34,390 bases of DNA, taken from the NCBI RefSeq assembly GCF_001044235.1, contig NZ_JYNL01000069.1, positions 89,322 to 123,711 of the forward strand, read 5' to 3'. The position numbers and the translations under genes were made by a program. The stretch comes from Mycolicibacterium chlorophenolicum (GTDB lineage: Bacteria; Actinomycetota; Actinomycetes; Mycobacteriales; Mycobacteriaceae). Positions 22,796-33,620 of the stretch are shown here, piece after piece (position 1 is the stretch's first letter; the number at the start of each line of letters is the position of its first letter). The notes under the pieces were generated by a model. That model ran no database searches. It was not told the DNA's origin and was given only the letters and a program-made list of their open reading frames with translations.

Positions 22796-24150
22796 CCGAA
22801 GCGCTGACCGAACGGCTCGCCGCGATCGTGGGCGCCTCGCAGGTGAGCACCGATCCCGACGTGCTCGGCGGCCGTAGCGTCGACTACACCGGGCGCTACC
22901 GGGGCCACGCGGCGGTGCTGGTGCGGCCGGGATCGGCCGAGGAGGTCGCGGCGGTGCTGACGGCGTGCCGCGACGCCGGGGTGAGCGTGACCGTGCAGGG
23001 CGGCCGGACGTCGCTGGTGGCGGGCACCGTGCCCGAGCACGACGACGTGCTGCTGTCCACCGAACGGCTGCGCGAGATCGATGAGGTCGACACGGTGGAG
23101 CGCCGGGTGCACGTCGGCGCCGGGGTGACGCTGGCCGAGGTGCAACGGGCCGCGACGGCGGCGGGACTGGTGTTCGGGGTGGACCTGGCGGCGCGCGACT
23201 CGGCCACGGTCGGCGGCATGGCGTCGACGAACGCCGGCGGATTGCGCACCGTCTGCTACGGCAACATGGGCGAACAGGTGCTCGGGCTTGACGTGGTGCT
23301 GCCCGACGGATCGGTGGTGCACCGCCACAGCCAGGTGCGCAGCGACAACACCGGCTACGACCTGGCGTCGCTGTTCGTCGGCGCCGAAGGCACGCTCGGG
23401 GTGATCACCGGGTTGGATCTGCGCCTGCACCCCACCCCGCGGCAGCGGGTCACCGCGATCTGCGGATACGCCGACCTCGACGCACTGATCGCGACCGCCC
23501 GCCTGTTCCGCGACATGGACGGCATCGCGGCGCTCGAGCTCATCGACGCCCGGGCCAGCGCGCTGACCGCCGAGCACGCCGGCGTGGCCGCCCCCGTCGA
23601 GGGCGCCTGGAAGCTGCTGATCGAGCTGGCCGGGGACACCGACCTGACCGACCGGCTCGCCGAGGCGCTGTCGGAGGCCGACCTGTGCGGCGAGCCCGCC
23701 GTGGGAATCGACGGCGCCGCCCAGCAGCGGCTCTGGCAGGTACGCGAGGCGGTCGCCGATGTGCTCGGCGTCTACGGTCCGCCGCTGAAATTCGATGTGT
23801 CGCTGCCCCTTTCGTCGATCACGGCGTTCGCGGCCGAGTCCGCCGAGCTCGTCGCCGAGCACGCCCCCGACGCCATCCCGGTACTGTTCGGGCACGTCGG
23901 GGAGGGCAACCTGCACCTGAACATCGTGCGGTGCACGCTGAGCGGTGAGCGCGAGCACGCGCTGTACACCGCGATGATGGCGTTGATCGATCGGCACGAC
24001 GGCAACGTCAGCTCCGAACACGGGGTGGGCACCCGCAAGCGCGAGTACGTGTCGATGTCGCGCACCGACGCCGACATCGCGGCGATGCGGGCGGTCAAGG
24101 CGGCCTTCGACCCCACCGGCTACCTGAACCCCGCGGTGCTGTTCGGCTGA
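22792..24150 (+). CDS. FAD-linked oxidase, D-2-hydroxyglutarate dehydrogenase/D-lactate dehydrogenase type
   Basis: A 452-residue flavoprotein of the same fold as the one at 11805 but of a different branch. The FAD-binding half shows QGGRTSLVAGTVP, VGGMASTNAGGLRTVCYGNM and the D2HGDH-like NTGYDLASLFVGAEGTLGVIT region. The C-terminal half has GHVGEGNLHLN (His368, His375; the usual Asp of GDGN is Glu371) and SSEHGVGTRKREYV. It probably oxidises a D-2-hydroxyacid such as D-2-hydroxyglutarate or D-lactate, passing electrons to a quinone or flavoprotein. ATGA overlap with the nuclease-helicase stop implies translational coupling despite the unrelated roles. Confidence 0.9.
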   Translation: MTEALTERLAAIVGASQVSTDPDVLGGRSVDYTGRYRGHAAVLVRPGSAEEVAAVLTACRDAGVSVTVQGGRTSLVAGTVPEHDDVLLSTERLREIDEVDTVERRVHVGAGVTLAEVQRAATAAGLVFGVDLAARDSATVGGMASTNAGGLRTVCYGNMGEQVLGLDVVLPDGSVVHRHSQVRSDNTGYDLASLFVGAEGTLGVITGLDLRLHPTPRQRVTAICGYADLDALIATARLFRDMDGIAALELIDARASALTAEHAGVAAPVEGAWKLLIELAGDTDLTDRLAEALSEADLCGEPAVGIDGAAQQRLWQVREAVADVLGVYGPPLKFDVSLPLSSITAFAAESAELVAEHAPDAIPVLFGHVGEGNLHLNIVRCTLSGEREHALYTAMMALIDRHDGNVSSEHGVGTRKREYVSMSRTDADIAAMRAVKAAFDPTGYLNPAVLFG

Positions 24151-24165
24151 CGCGGGGGCGTGACG

Positions 24166-24171
24166 TAGCGT
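24166..24171 (+). promoter_or_regulatory. -10 element for the FAD/NAD(P) oxidoreductase gene
   Basis: TAGCGT ends 7 nt before ATG 24179, favouring that start over the in-frame GTG at 24170, which overlaps the hexamer. Confidence 0.5.
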
Positions 24172-24178
24172 GTCGGCG

Positions 24179-25570
24179 ATGACCAGCATCGAGGCTGACT
24201 ATCTCGTCATCGGCGCGGGCGCGATGGGCATGGCGTTCGTCGACACGATGCTCACCGAGACGGACGCGACGATCGTGCTCGTCGACGACAACCACCAGCC
24301 CGGGGGCCACTGGAACTGGGTGTATCCGTTCGTGCGGCTGCATCAGCCGTCCGCGTACTACGGCGTGAACTCGCGGGCGCTGGGCAACGAAGACTGGATC
24401 GACGAGGCCGGGCCGAACGCGGGCTTCTTCGAGCTGGCCACCGGACACGAGGTGTGCGCCTACTACGACCAGGTGATGCGCCACCAGCTGCTGCCCACCG
24501 GCCGGCTGTCGTACTTCCCGTCGTCGCACTATCTGGGCGACAACAGGTTTCGGACCCTCGACGGCGCCGAGCACACGGTGGCGGTGCGGCGCCGGGTGGT
24601 CGATGCGACGTACCTGCTGACGGTCGTGCAGTCGATGCGTTCGGCGCCGTTCTCGGTCGACGACGGCGTGGACGTCGTCACCCCCAACGACCTGCCGCGC
24701 CGGGCGGCGGGCCGCGAGCACTACACGATCGTCGGCGGCGGCAAGACCGGCATGGACTGCTGCCTCTGGCTGATGCGCTCCGGCGTCGGGCCCGAGCGAC
24801 TGCGGTGGATCATGCCGCGCGACTCGTGGCTGCTCAACCGCGCCCACATCCAGCCCGGCGAACGGTTCGTCAAGACGATGCGGGAGTCGATCGCCTCCCG
24901 GATGGCCGCGATCGCCGAGGCGACGTCGATCGACGACCTGTTCCTGCGACTCGAGGCCGACGGCACCGTCTTCCGGCTGGATCCGAGTAGGACGCCGACC
25001 ATGTACCACTGCGCCATCGTCTCCGCCGGGGAACTCGAGCAACTGCGTCTGATCCAGGACGTGGTGCGGCAGGGCCACCTGGAACGCGCCGAGCACGACC
25101 GCATCGTGCTGCGCGACGGCGAACTCGAAGTGCCGGCGCCGTCGCTGTACGTGGACTGCACGACCCAGGGGCTGCCGCGCCCCCCGTCGGTGCCGGTGTT
25201 CGACGGTGACCGGATCACGCTGCAGAGCGTGCGCGGATGCCAGCAGGTGTTCAGCTCGGCGTTCATCGCCCACGTCGAAGCCGGCTACGCCGACGACGCC
25301 GCCCGCAACGACCTGTGCGCGCCGATCCCCCACCCCGACGCGCCGGTCGACTGGCTGCGAATCCTGCTCTCCGACAACGAAGCTCAGGTGCGCTGGCTCA
25401 AGGACCCCGAGCTGATGGACTGGCTGAAGGCGTGCCGGCTCAACGTGCTGCGCGACCTGTTCCCCGACTTCACCGACAAGCCGCGGGTGCGTGACCGGGC
25501 GTTCGGGGCGCTGACGTCGGCGCTGACGAAGACCAACGCGCAGCTCGAAGCCCTGATGGAGCGCGGCTAG
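24179..25570 (+). CDS. FAD/NAD(P)-binding oxidoreductase, flavin monooxygenase-like
   Basis: A 463-residue protein with two dinucleotide-binding motifs: GAGAMG near residues 12-17 for FAD, preceded by YLVIG, and GGGKTG in the middle (TIVGGGKTGMDCCLWL) for NAD(P)H. The segment HQPGGHWNWVYPFVRLHQPS fits the FAD-contact region of flavin-containing monooxygenases. Substrate unknown. It begins 28 nt after the hydroxyacid oxidase and has its own candidate -10. Its TAG stop shares CTAG with the stop of the convergent transporter gene. Confidence 0.85.
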   Translation: MTSIEADYLVIGAGAMGMAFVDTMLTETDATIVLVDDNHQPGGHWNWVYPFVRLHQPSAYYGVNSRALGNEDWIDEAGPNAGFFELATGHEVCAYYDQVMRHQLLPTGRLSYFPSSHYLGDNRFRTLDGAEHTVAVRRRVVDATYLLTVVQSMRSAPFSVDDGVDVVTPNDLPRRAAGREHYTIVGGGKTGMDCCLWLMRSGVGPERLRWIMPRDSWLLNRAHIQPGERFVKTMRESIASRMAAIAEATSIDDLFLRLEADGTVFRLDPSRTPTMYHCAIVSAGELEQLRLIQDVVRQGHLERAEHDRIVLRDGELEVPAPSLYVDCTTQGLPRPPSVPVFDGDRITLQSVRGCQQVFSSAFIAHVEAGYADDAARNDLCAPIPHPDAPVDWLRILLSDNEAQVRWLKDPELMDWLKACRLNVLRDLFPDFTDKPRVRDRAFGALTSALTKTNAQLEALMERG

Positions 25571-27357
25571 GCGGATTCCGGCCCGCGCGAGTGCCTGCCG
25601 TAGGAGTTCGCGTCGCCGTCGACGGGAGATCCGTTGTGCCCGTTGCGGGGCGCCGACTCGGCCAGCAGCTGATCGAGGATGGTGCGCCACTCGTGGGTCG
25701 TCGTCTCGGCGTCCGCGCCGGCCGGCGGCTCGGGAGTGGCCCGGCTCAGCACGTCGGTGTCGGCCTCGGCGCTGGAATCGGGCCCGGAATCGGTGCCGCC
25801 CCAGTCGACGACGTACTCGACGTACTCGTCGTCATCGGCGGCGAAGTCACCGTCATCGTCGACGCGATCGTCCGGCTCGGCCTCCGGCGCGGCCGGGGTG
25901 AACCGGGTGCCGACCATGCCGATCAGGAACAGCGCGGCCACCACACCGAACAACGCGATGAAGGCGGGCAGCAGCATCGCCTGCGACATCGCGGCCGCGA
26001 ACGGGGCGTGCAGGAAGCCGGGCAGCTGCGCGACGGAGCCCTCGGACTGCGGAGCCGCGTCGGCCGCGCCGGGCATCTCCGCCGAGAGCCGGGACGCCAT
26101 GAACGCGGCCATACCGGCGCTGCCCAGCACCGAGCCGACCTGCCGCGTCGTGTTGTACACCCCGGATCCGGCGCCGGCCAGCTGCGGCGGCAGGTTGCGG
26201 GTGGCCGTGGCGGCCAACGGCGACCAGATGAACGCCATCCCCACACCCATCGCGGTCAGCGGAAGCACCAACCGCCAGATCGGGGTCGTCGGCGTCATCT
26301 CCACCGACAGCCACGTGAGCCCGATCGCCATCACCGAGAACCCGAAGCCGATGACCGGGCGCGGGTGTGCGCGGTCGACGATCTTGCCGACCGCCGGGGC
26401 CAGCACCCCGGTCGCCACCGCCATCGGCGCGGTCAGCAGCGCCGCCCGCGTCGGCGTGAGCCCGCACACCGCCTGGGCGTAGAACATCAGCGGCAGGATC
26501 ATCGACGTCGCGACGAACCCGATCGTCGCGACACCGATGTTGGACATCGAGAAGTCGCGATCCCCGAAGATCACCAGCGGGATGAGCGGCTCCCCGCGGT
26601 TGACCGACTGCCACACCACGAACGCCGCCATCACCGCGACACCGATCGCCATTGTGGCCCAGATCCACGGCGCCCAGTCGTGCGACTGACCCTCCTGCAG
26701 CGCGAACACGATCAGGAACATGCCGACCCCGGAGAGCACGACACCCGGCAGGTCGAAGTGATGGCTCTGGGTGGGCAGCGACGGAACCAGGCGCACGGCC
26801 AGCGCCAGCCCGATCAGGCCGACCGGCACGTTGACGAAGAAGATCCACTGCCACCCCAGGTGGTCGACCAGCACGCCGCCGGCCAGCGGCCCCACCAGCG
26901 TGGCCACCCCGGCCGTCGCCCCCCACACACTCATCGCGACACCGCGCCGCTCCGCCGGGAACGTCCTGGTGATCACCGAGAGGGTCTGCGGGGTGAGCAG
27001 CGCCGCGCCCACCCCCTGCAGCACGCGGGCCGCGACCAGCACGCCGATCGTGTCGGCCAGCCCGCACCACAGCGAGGCCAGCGTGAACACCGTCAGCCCG
27101 AGCAGGTAGACGTTCTTGGGCCCGTACCGGTCGCCGAGGCGCCCGGCGATCAGCAGCGGCACCGCATACGCCAGCAGGTAGGCGCTGGTCACCCAGATCA
27201 CCGCGTCGTAGCCGACCCCCAGGTTGGCCATGATCGCCGGGTTCGCGACCGCGACGATGGTCGCGTCGACCAGGATCATGAAGAAGCCGACGAGAAGCGC
27301 CCACAGCGCGTGCCAGGGGTTCACCCCCGGCGCGCGCGGCGTCACGGATTCGAGCAT
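25567..27357 (-). CDS. MFS exporter, DHA2 (EmrB/QacA) family, 14 membrane segments (Rv1250-like)
   Basis: A 596-residue drug:proton antiporter-type membrane protein. The start VGFFMILVDATIVAVANPAI, the motif A loop GRLGDRYGPKNVYL and motif C GPLAGGVLVDHLGWQWIFFVNVPVG are characteristic of DHA2 pumps. A long acidic cytoplasmic tail after about residue 495 (runs of Asp/Glu) is unusual in proportion to the family core of roughly 480 residues. ATG 27357 is chosen; TTG 27369 in frame is possible. The upstream Bcr/CflA-type gene ends 69 nt before on the same strand; TAGCGT on the minus strand (27407-27412) may be its own promoter. Confidence 0.93.
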   Translation of the reverse strand: MLESVTPRAPGVNPWHALWALLVGFFMILVDATIVAVANPAIMANLGVGYDAVIWVTSAYLLAYAVPLLIAGRLGDRYGPKNVYLLGLTVFTLASLWCGLADTIGVLVAARVLQGVGAALLTPQTLSVITRTFPAERRGVAMSVWGATAGVATLVGPLAGGVLVDHLGWQWIFFVNVPVGLIGLALAVRLVPSLPTQSHHFDLPGVVLSGVGMFLIVFALQEGQSHDWAPWIWATMAIGVAVMAAFVVWQSVNRGEPLIPLVIFGDRDFSMSNIGVATIGFVATSMILPLMFYAQAVCGLTPTRAALLTAPMAVATGVLAPAVGKIVDRAHPRPVIGFGFSVMAIGLTWLSVEMTPTTPIWRLVLPLTAMGVGMAFIWSPLAATATRNLPPQLAGAGSGVYNTTRQVGSVLGSAGMAAFMASRLSAEMPGAADAAPQSEGSVAQLPGFLHAPFAAAMSQAMLLPAFIALFGVVAALFLIGMVGTRFTPAAPEAEPDDRVDDDGDFAADDDEYVEYVVDWGGTDSGPDSSAEADTDVLSRATPEPPAGADAETTTHEWRTILDQLLAESAPRNGHNGSPVDGDANSYGRHSRGPESA

Positions 27358-27426
27358 GGTGGAAGACAACTGGGCATCAATCGACGAATGGCTACGGTTT
27401 CGGCCGACGCTACGGACCGGCGAGAT

Positions 27427-28701
27427 TCACGACAAGTCGGCGCCCGCCGCGACGGCGTCCGGGTCGGCGGCGGGGGCACGGTGCTCGCCGGTCAGCAGGA
27501 GTGCGCCCAGCGCGACGATGACGCCGGTGGCCATCACGGCCGCCATCGCCAGTTCGTCGTTGCCGAGCACGCCGACGACCGGCGCGACGGCGGCGCCCAT
27601 CCCGAACTGGAACGCGCCCAGCAGCGCCGCGGCGGTGCCCGCGGCGTCGGGGTGGCGCGTCAGCGCGACCGCAGGGGCGTTCGGGATGACCAGCCCCATC
27701 GCGGCGAGGATGGCCCACACCGGCAGGACGAACCCGAACAGTCCGCCGATGTGCGCCGCGGACACCGCGACGAACACCACACCGGCCAGCGCTGCCGCGG
27801 CCAGCGCCCACACCATGATCTGCTGCGGCGAGAAGCGCCGCAGCAGCACGACGTTGCACTGGGTGGACCCGATCAGCGCGATCGCGCCCGCGCCGAACAC
27901 CAGCGCGAACGCCGTCTGCCCGAGGCCGTAGCGGCCCTGCAGCACGAACGAGGCGCCCGCGATGTAGGCGAACAGCCCGGACATGCCCAGCGCGCCGACC
28001 AGCACCAGCATCACGAACCGGGTGTCGCGCAGCAGCTCGACGTAGGTCCGGGCGATGCCGGTCACCTTCAGCGGCCGCCGATGCCCGACCGGGAGGGTCT
28101 CCGGCAGCGCCAGCACGGCCATGACCAGCAACGCGCCCGCGGCGACGACCAGGGCGGCGAACACCCAGTGCCAGGAGGCGTGCAGCAGCACCGCGGCGCC
28201 CAGCGACGGAGCCAGCACGGGTGCGACGCCGAGCACCAGCATCAGCCGCGACATCACCGTCGCCGCGACGTTGTCCTTGTACAGATCGCCGACCACCGCG
28301 ATCGCCACCACCATGCCGGCCGCGGCGCCGACGCCCTGCAGCCCGCGGGCGATGCCCAGCACCGCGATGTTCGGGGCGAACAGGCACAGCAGCGACGCCA
28401 GCATGTGCAGCACGATGCCGCCGATCAGCGGCCTACGGCGGCCCAGCGAGTCCGACAGCGGACCGATGATCAGCTGCCCGAGCGCCAGGCCGGCCAGCGT
28501 GCCGGTCAACGTCAACTGCGCCACCGACGACGACACCGACAGGTCGTCGGCGATCTTCGGCAGCGCGGGCAGGTACATGTCGATGGTCAGCGGGCCCAGT
28601 GCCACGAGCAGGCCCAGCACCACGATCATCCGGATCCGGCCGGGCTGGGCCGCGGGTGCGGTGTCCAGCGGCGTCACGTCCACGTCTGGGGATACTGCCA
28701 T
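27427..28701 (-). CDS. MFS exporter, Bcr/CflA (DHA1) family
   Basis: A 424-residue inner-membrane protein with about 12 hydrophobic segments. The N-terminal LGPLTIDMYLPALPKIADDL is the Bcr/CflA hallmark, and GPLSDSLGRRRPLIGG is motif A. Such pumps export chloramphenicol, bicyclomycin, sulfonamides or metabolites by proton antiport; the substrate here is unknown. ATG 28701 (MAVSPDVDV) is chosen because the extra 14 codons from 28743 are polar and lack a ribosome-binding site. It diverges from the Rv1249c-like gene across a 149-bp gap containing a CRP-like palindrome. Confidence 0.92.
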   Translation of the reverse strand: MAVSPDVDVTPLDTAPAAQPGRIRMIVVLGLLVALGPLTIDMYLPALPKIADDLSVSSSVAQLTLTGTLAGLALGQLIIGPLSDSLGRRRPLIGGIVLHMLASLLCLFAPNIAVLGIARGLQGVGAAAGMVVAIAVVGDLYKDNVAATVMSRLMLVLGVAPVLAPSLGAAVLLHASWHWVFAALVVAAGALLVMAVLALPETLPVGHRRPLKVTGIARTYVELLRDTRFVMLVLVGALGMSGLFAYIAGASFVLQGRYGLGQTAFALVFGAGAIALIGSTQCNVVLLRRFSPQQIMVWALAAAALAGVVFVAVSAAHIGGLFGFVLPVWAILAAMGLVIPNAPAVALTRHPDAAGTAAALLGAFQFGMGAAVAPVVGVLGNDELAMAAVMATGVIVALGALLLTGEHRAPAADPDAVAAGADLS

Positions 28702-28751
28702 GCAACTGGTTAGCGCGGCTTCCCGATAAATCCTTCCCCTCACGGCGAACA

Positions 28752-28765
28752 GTGACCGCCGTCAC
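28752..28765. promoter_or_regulatory. CRP-like palindrome between the Bcr/CflA gene and the Rv1249c-like gene
   Basis: GTGA-CCGCCG-TCAC has the 8-base core of the cAMP receptor site with correct 6-bp spacing. The flanks are A and G, so the left end departs from the T of the consensus. It sits 51 nt upstream of the Bcr ATG and 86 nt upstream of ATG 28851. Confidence 0.4.
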
Positions 28766-28795
28766 GGTGCGGCACCCCGCGCGAACCGCCGTTCG

Positions 28796-28823
28796 TTGTC
28801 TGCGTGTTTCCAGGGACTAGCCT
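28796..28823 (+). promoter_or_regulatory. Promoter of the Rv1249c-like gene
   Basis: TTGTCT (28796-28801), 16 bp, then TAGCCT (28818-28823) form a sigma-A type promoter. Transcription would start near 28830, leaving a short leader with GAGAGG (28839-28844), a good ribosome-binding site 6 nt before ATG 28851. Confidence 0.55.
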
Positions 28824-28850
28824 GGAGGTTCGCACGACGAGAGGTCGCCG

Positions 28851-29594
28851 ATGAGTGCATGGTCACGGGCCAAGAGCCAGGAGCTCGCGGTCAACGACGA
28901 GGACCCCGGCGCCGCGGCCAAGGCGCTGAGCCAGATCATCGAGCGTGGAGCGCGGGTCCAGGGGCCCGCCGTCCGGTCCTATGTCGCACGGTTGCGGGCC
29001 GCCAACCCCGAAGCCGGGCCGGCCGAGATCGTCGGCAAGCTCGAGAAGCACTACATGGCGGCGGTGATGGCCAGCGGCGCGGCCGTCGGCTCGGCGGCCG
29101 CCTTCCCCGGGATCGGCACGCTGGTGGCGATGTCCGCGGTGGCCGGCGAGACCGTCGTGTTCCTGGAGGCGACGGCCGTCTACGTGCTGGCCGTCGCCGA
29201 GGTGTACGGCATTCCCGCCGACCACCGGGAACGGCGCCGCGCGCTCGTGCTGGCGGTGCTCGTCGGCGAGGACAGCAAGGGGGCGGTGGCCGACCTGCTC
29301 GGCCGCGGCCGCACCAGCGGCGGCTGGCTGTCCGACGGCGCGGCGTCGCTGCCGCTGCCCGCGGTGTCCCAGCTCAACAACCGGTTGCTCCGATACTTCG
29401 TCAAGCGCTACACGCTCAAGCGCGGCGTGATGATGTTCGGCAAGATGCTGCCGGTCGGCATCGGGGCGGTCGTCGGCGGCGTCGGCAACCGGATGATGGG
29501 CAAGAAGATCGTCGCGAACGCGCGCAACGCGTTCGGCGCCCCGCCGCCGCGGTGGCCTGCGCCCCTGCATCTGCTGCCCGCACCGCGCGCCTGA
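28851..29594 (+). CDS. Membrane protein (Rv1249c-like), possibly EcsC/DUF697-related
   Basis: A 247-residue protein of unknown function. It opens with a soluble helical region (residues 1-65), then a glycine/alanine-rich hydrophobic stretch (AAVMASGAAVGSAAAFPGIGTLVAM, about 69-93) and a second hydrophobic segment (VFLEATAVYVLAVAEVYGI). A C-terminal LPVGIGAVVGGVGNRMMGKKIV stretch resembles the GxxxGGxxN region of EcsC or DUF697 proteins, but this likeness is weak. It keeps its position next to kgd as in M. tuberculosis. A hairpin terminator follows. It is not obviously linked to Kgd chemistry. Confidence 0.8.
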   Translation: MSAWSRAKSQELAVNDEDPGAAAKALSQIIERGARVQGPAVRSYVARLRAANPEAGPAEIVGKLEKHYMAAVMASGAAVGSAAAFPGIGTLVAMSAVAGETVVFLEATAVYVLAVAEVYGIPADHRERRRALVLAVLVGEDSKGAVADLLGRGRTSGGWLSDGAASLPLPAVSQLNNRLLRYFVKRYTLKRGVMMFGKMLPVGIGAVVGGVGNRMMGKKIVANARNAFGAPPPRWPAPLHLLPAPRA

Positions 29595-29610
29595 GCGCGC
29601 TCCGCAGACC

Positions 29611-29639
29611 GTTGAGCGGCACCCCGTGCGCCGCTCGAC
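29611..29639 (+). terminator. Hairpin terminator after the Rv1249c-like gene
   Basis: GTTGAGCGGC (29611-29620) pairs with GCCGCTCGAC (29630-29639) over 10 bp with one U-G wobble, around a 9-nt loop. There is no T-run, as is frequent for mycobacterial terminators. It begins 17 nt after the stop codon. Confidence 0.55.
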
Positions 29640-29801
29640 GTGTCCGCAATGACCATAAGGACGTTGCCTGGTCCCGCCGATCGCAGAAGCGCTAGCCTTT
29701 ATACGGCGGAAACGCGGGTGACCGCACACCGGGTTCAACAAGGGGTGGCCGGCTGCAGCGGAGCACTGGCCGGGAACGAAGAATTGAGGCGAACAGCAGC
29801 C

Positions 29802-33605
<3,804 letters not shown>

Positions 33606-33608
<3 letters not shown>

Positions 33609-33620
33609 CCCCTCGGGTCA
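33606..33620. terminator. Stop-to-stop hairpin between kgd and the SDR gene
   Basis: TGACCC-CTC-GGGTCA is a perfect 6-bp stem with a 3-nt loop. The left end is the kgd TGA stop and the right end, on the other strand, is the SDR TGA stop. It could act as a short bidirectional terminator. It has no T-run and is short. Confidence 0.45.

Noticed and set aside
25591..28713. A 1040-codon plus-strand open frame opposite the two transporter genes
   Set aside because: Arg/His/Gln-rich shadow; the minus strand encodes two clear MFS proteins with correct membrane segments.
29746..29792. Repeated TGGCCGG in the kgd leader
   Set aside because: Short direct repeats in GC-rich DNA without a convincing stem; not distinguishable from chance.
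29640..29801. N-terminal extension of Kgd by 54 codons
   Set aside because: Known family N-termini begin at the FGQNEWLVEEM helix; the extension overlaps the promoter region and is low in family-like features.
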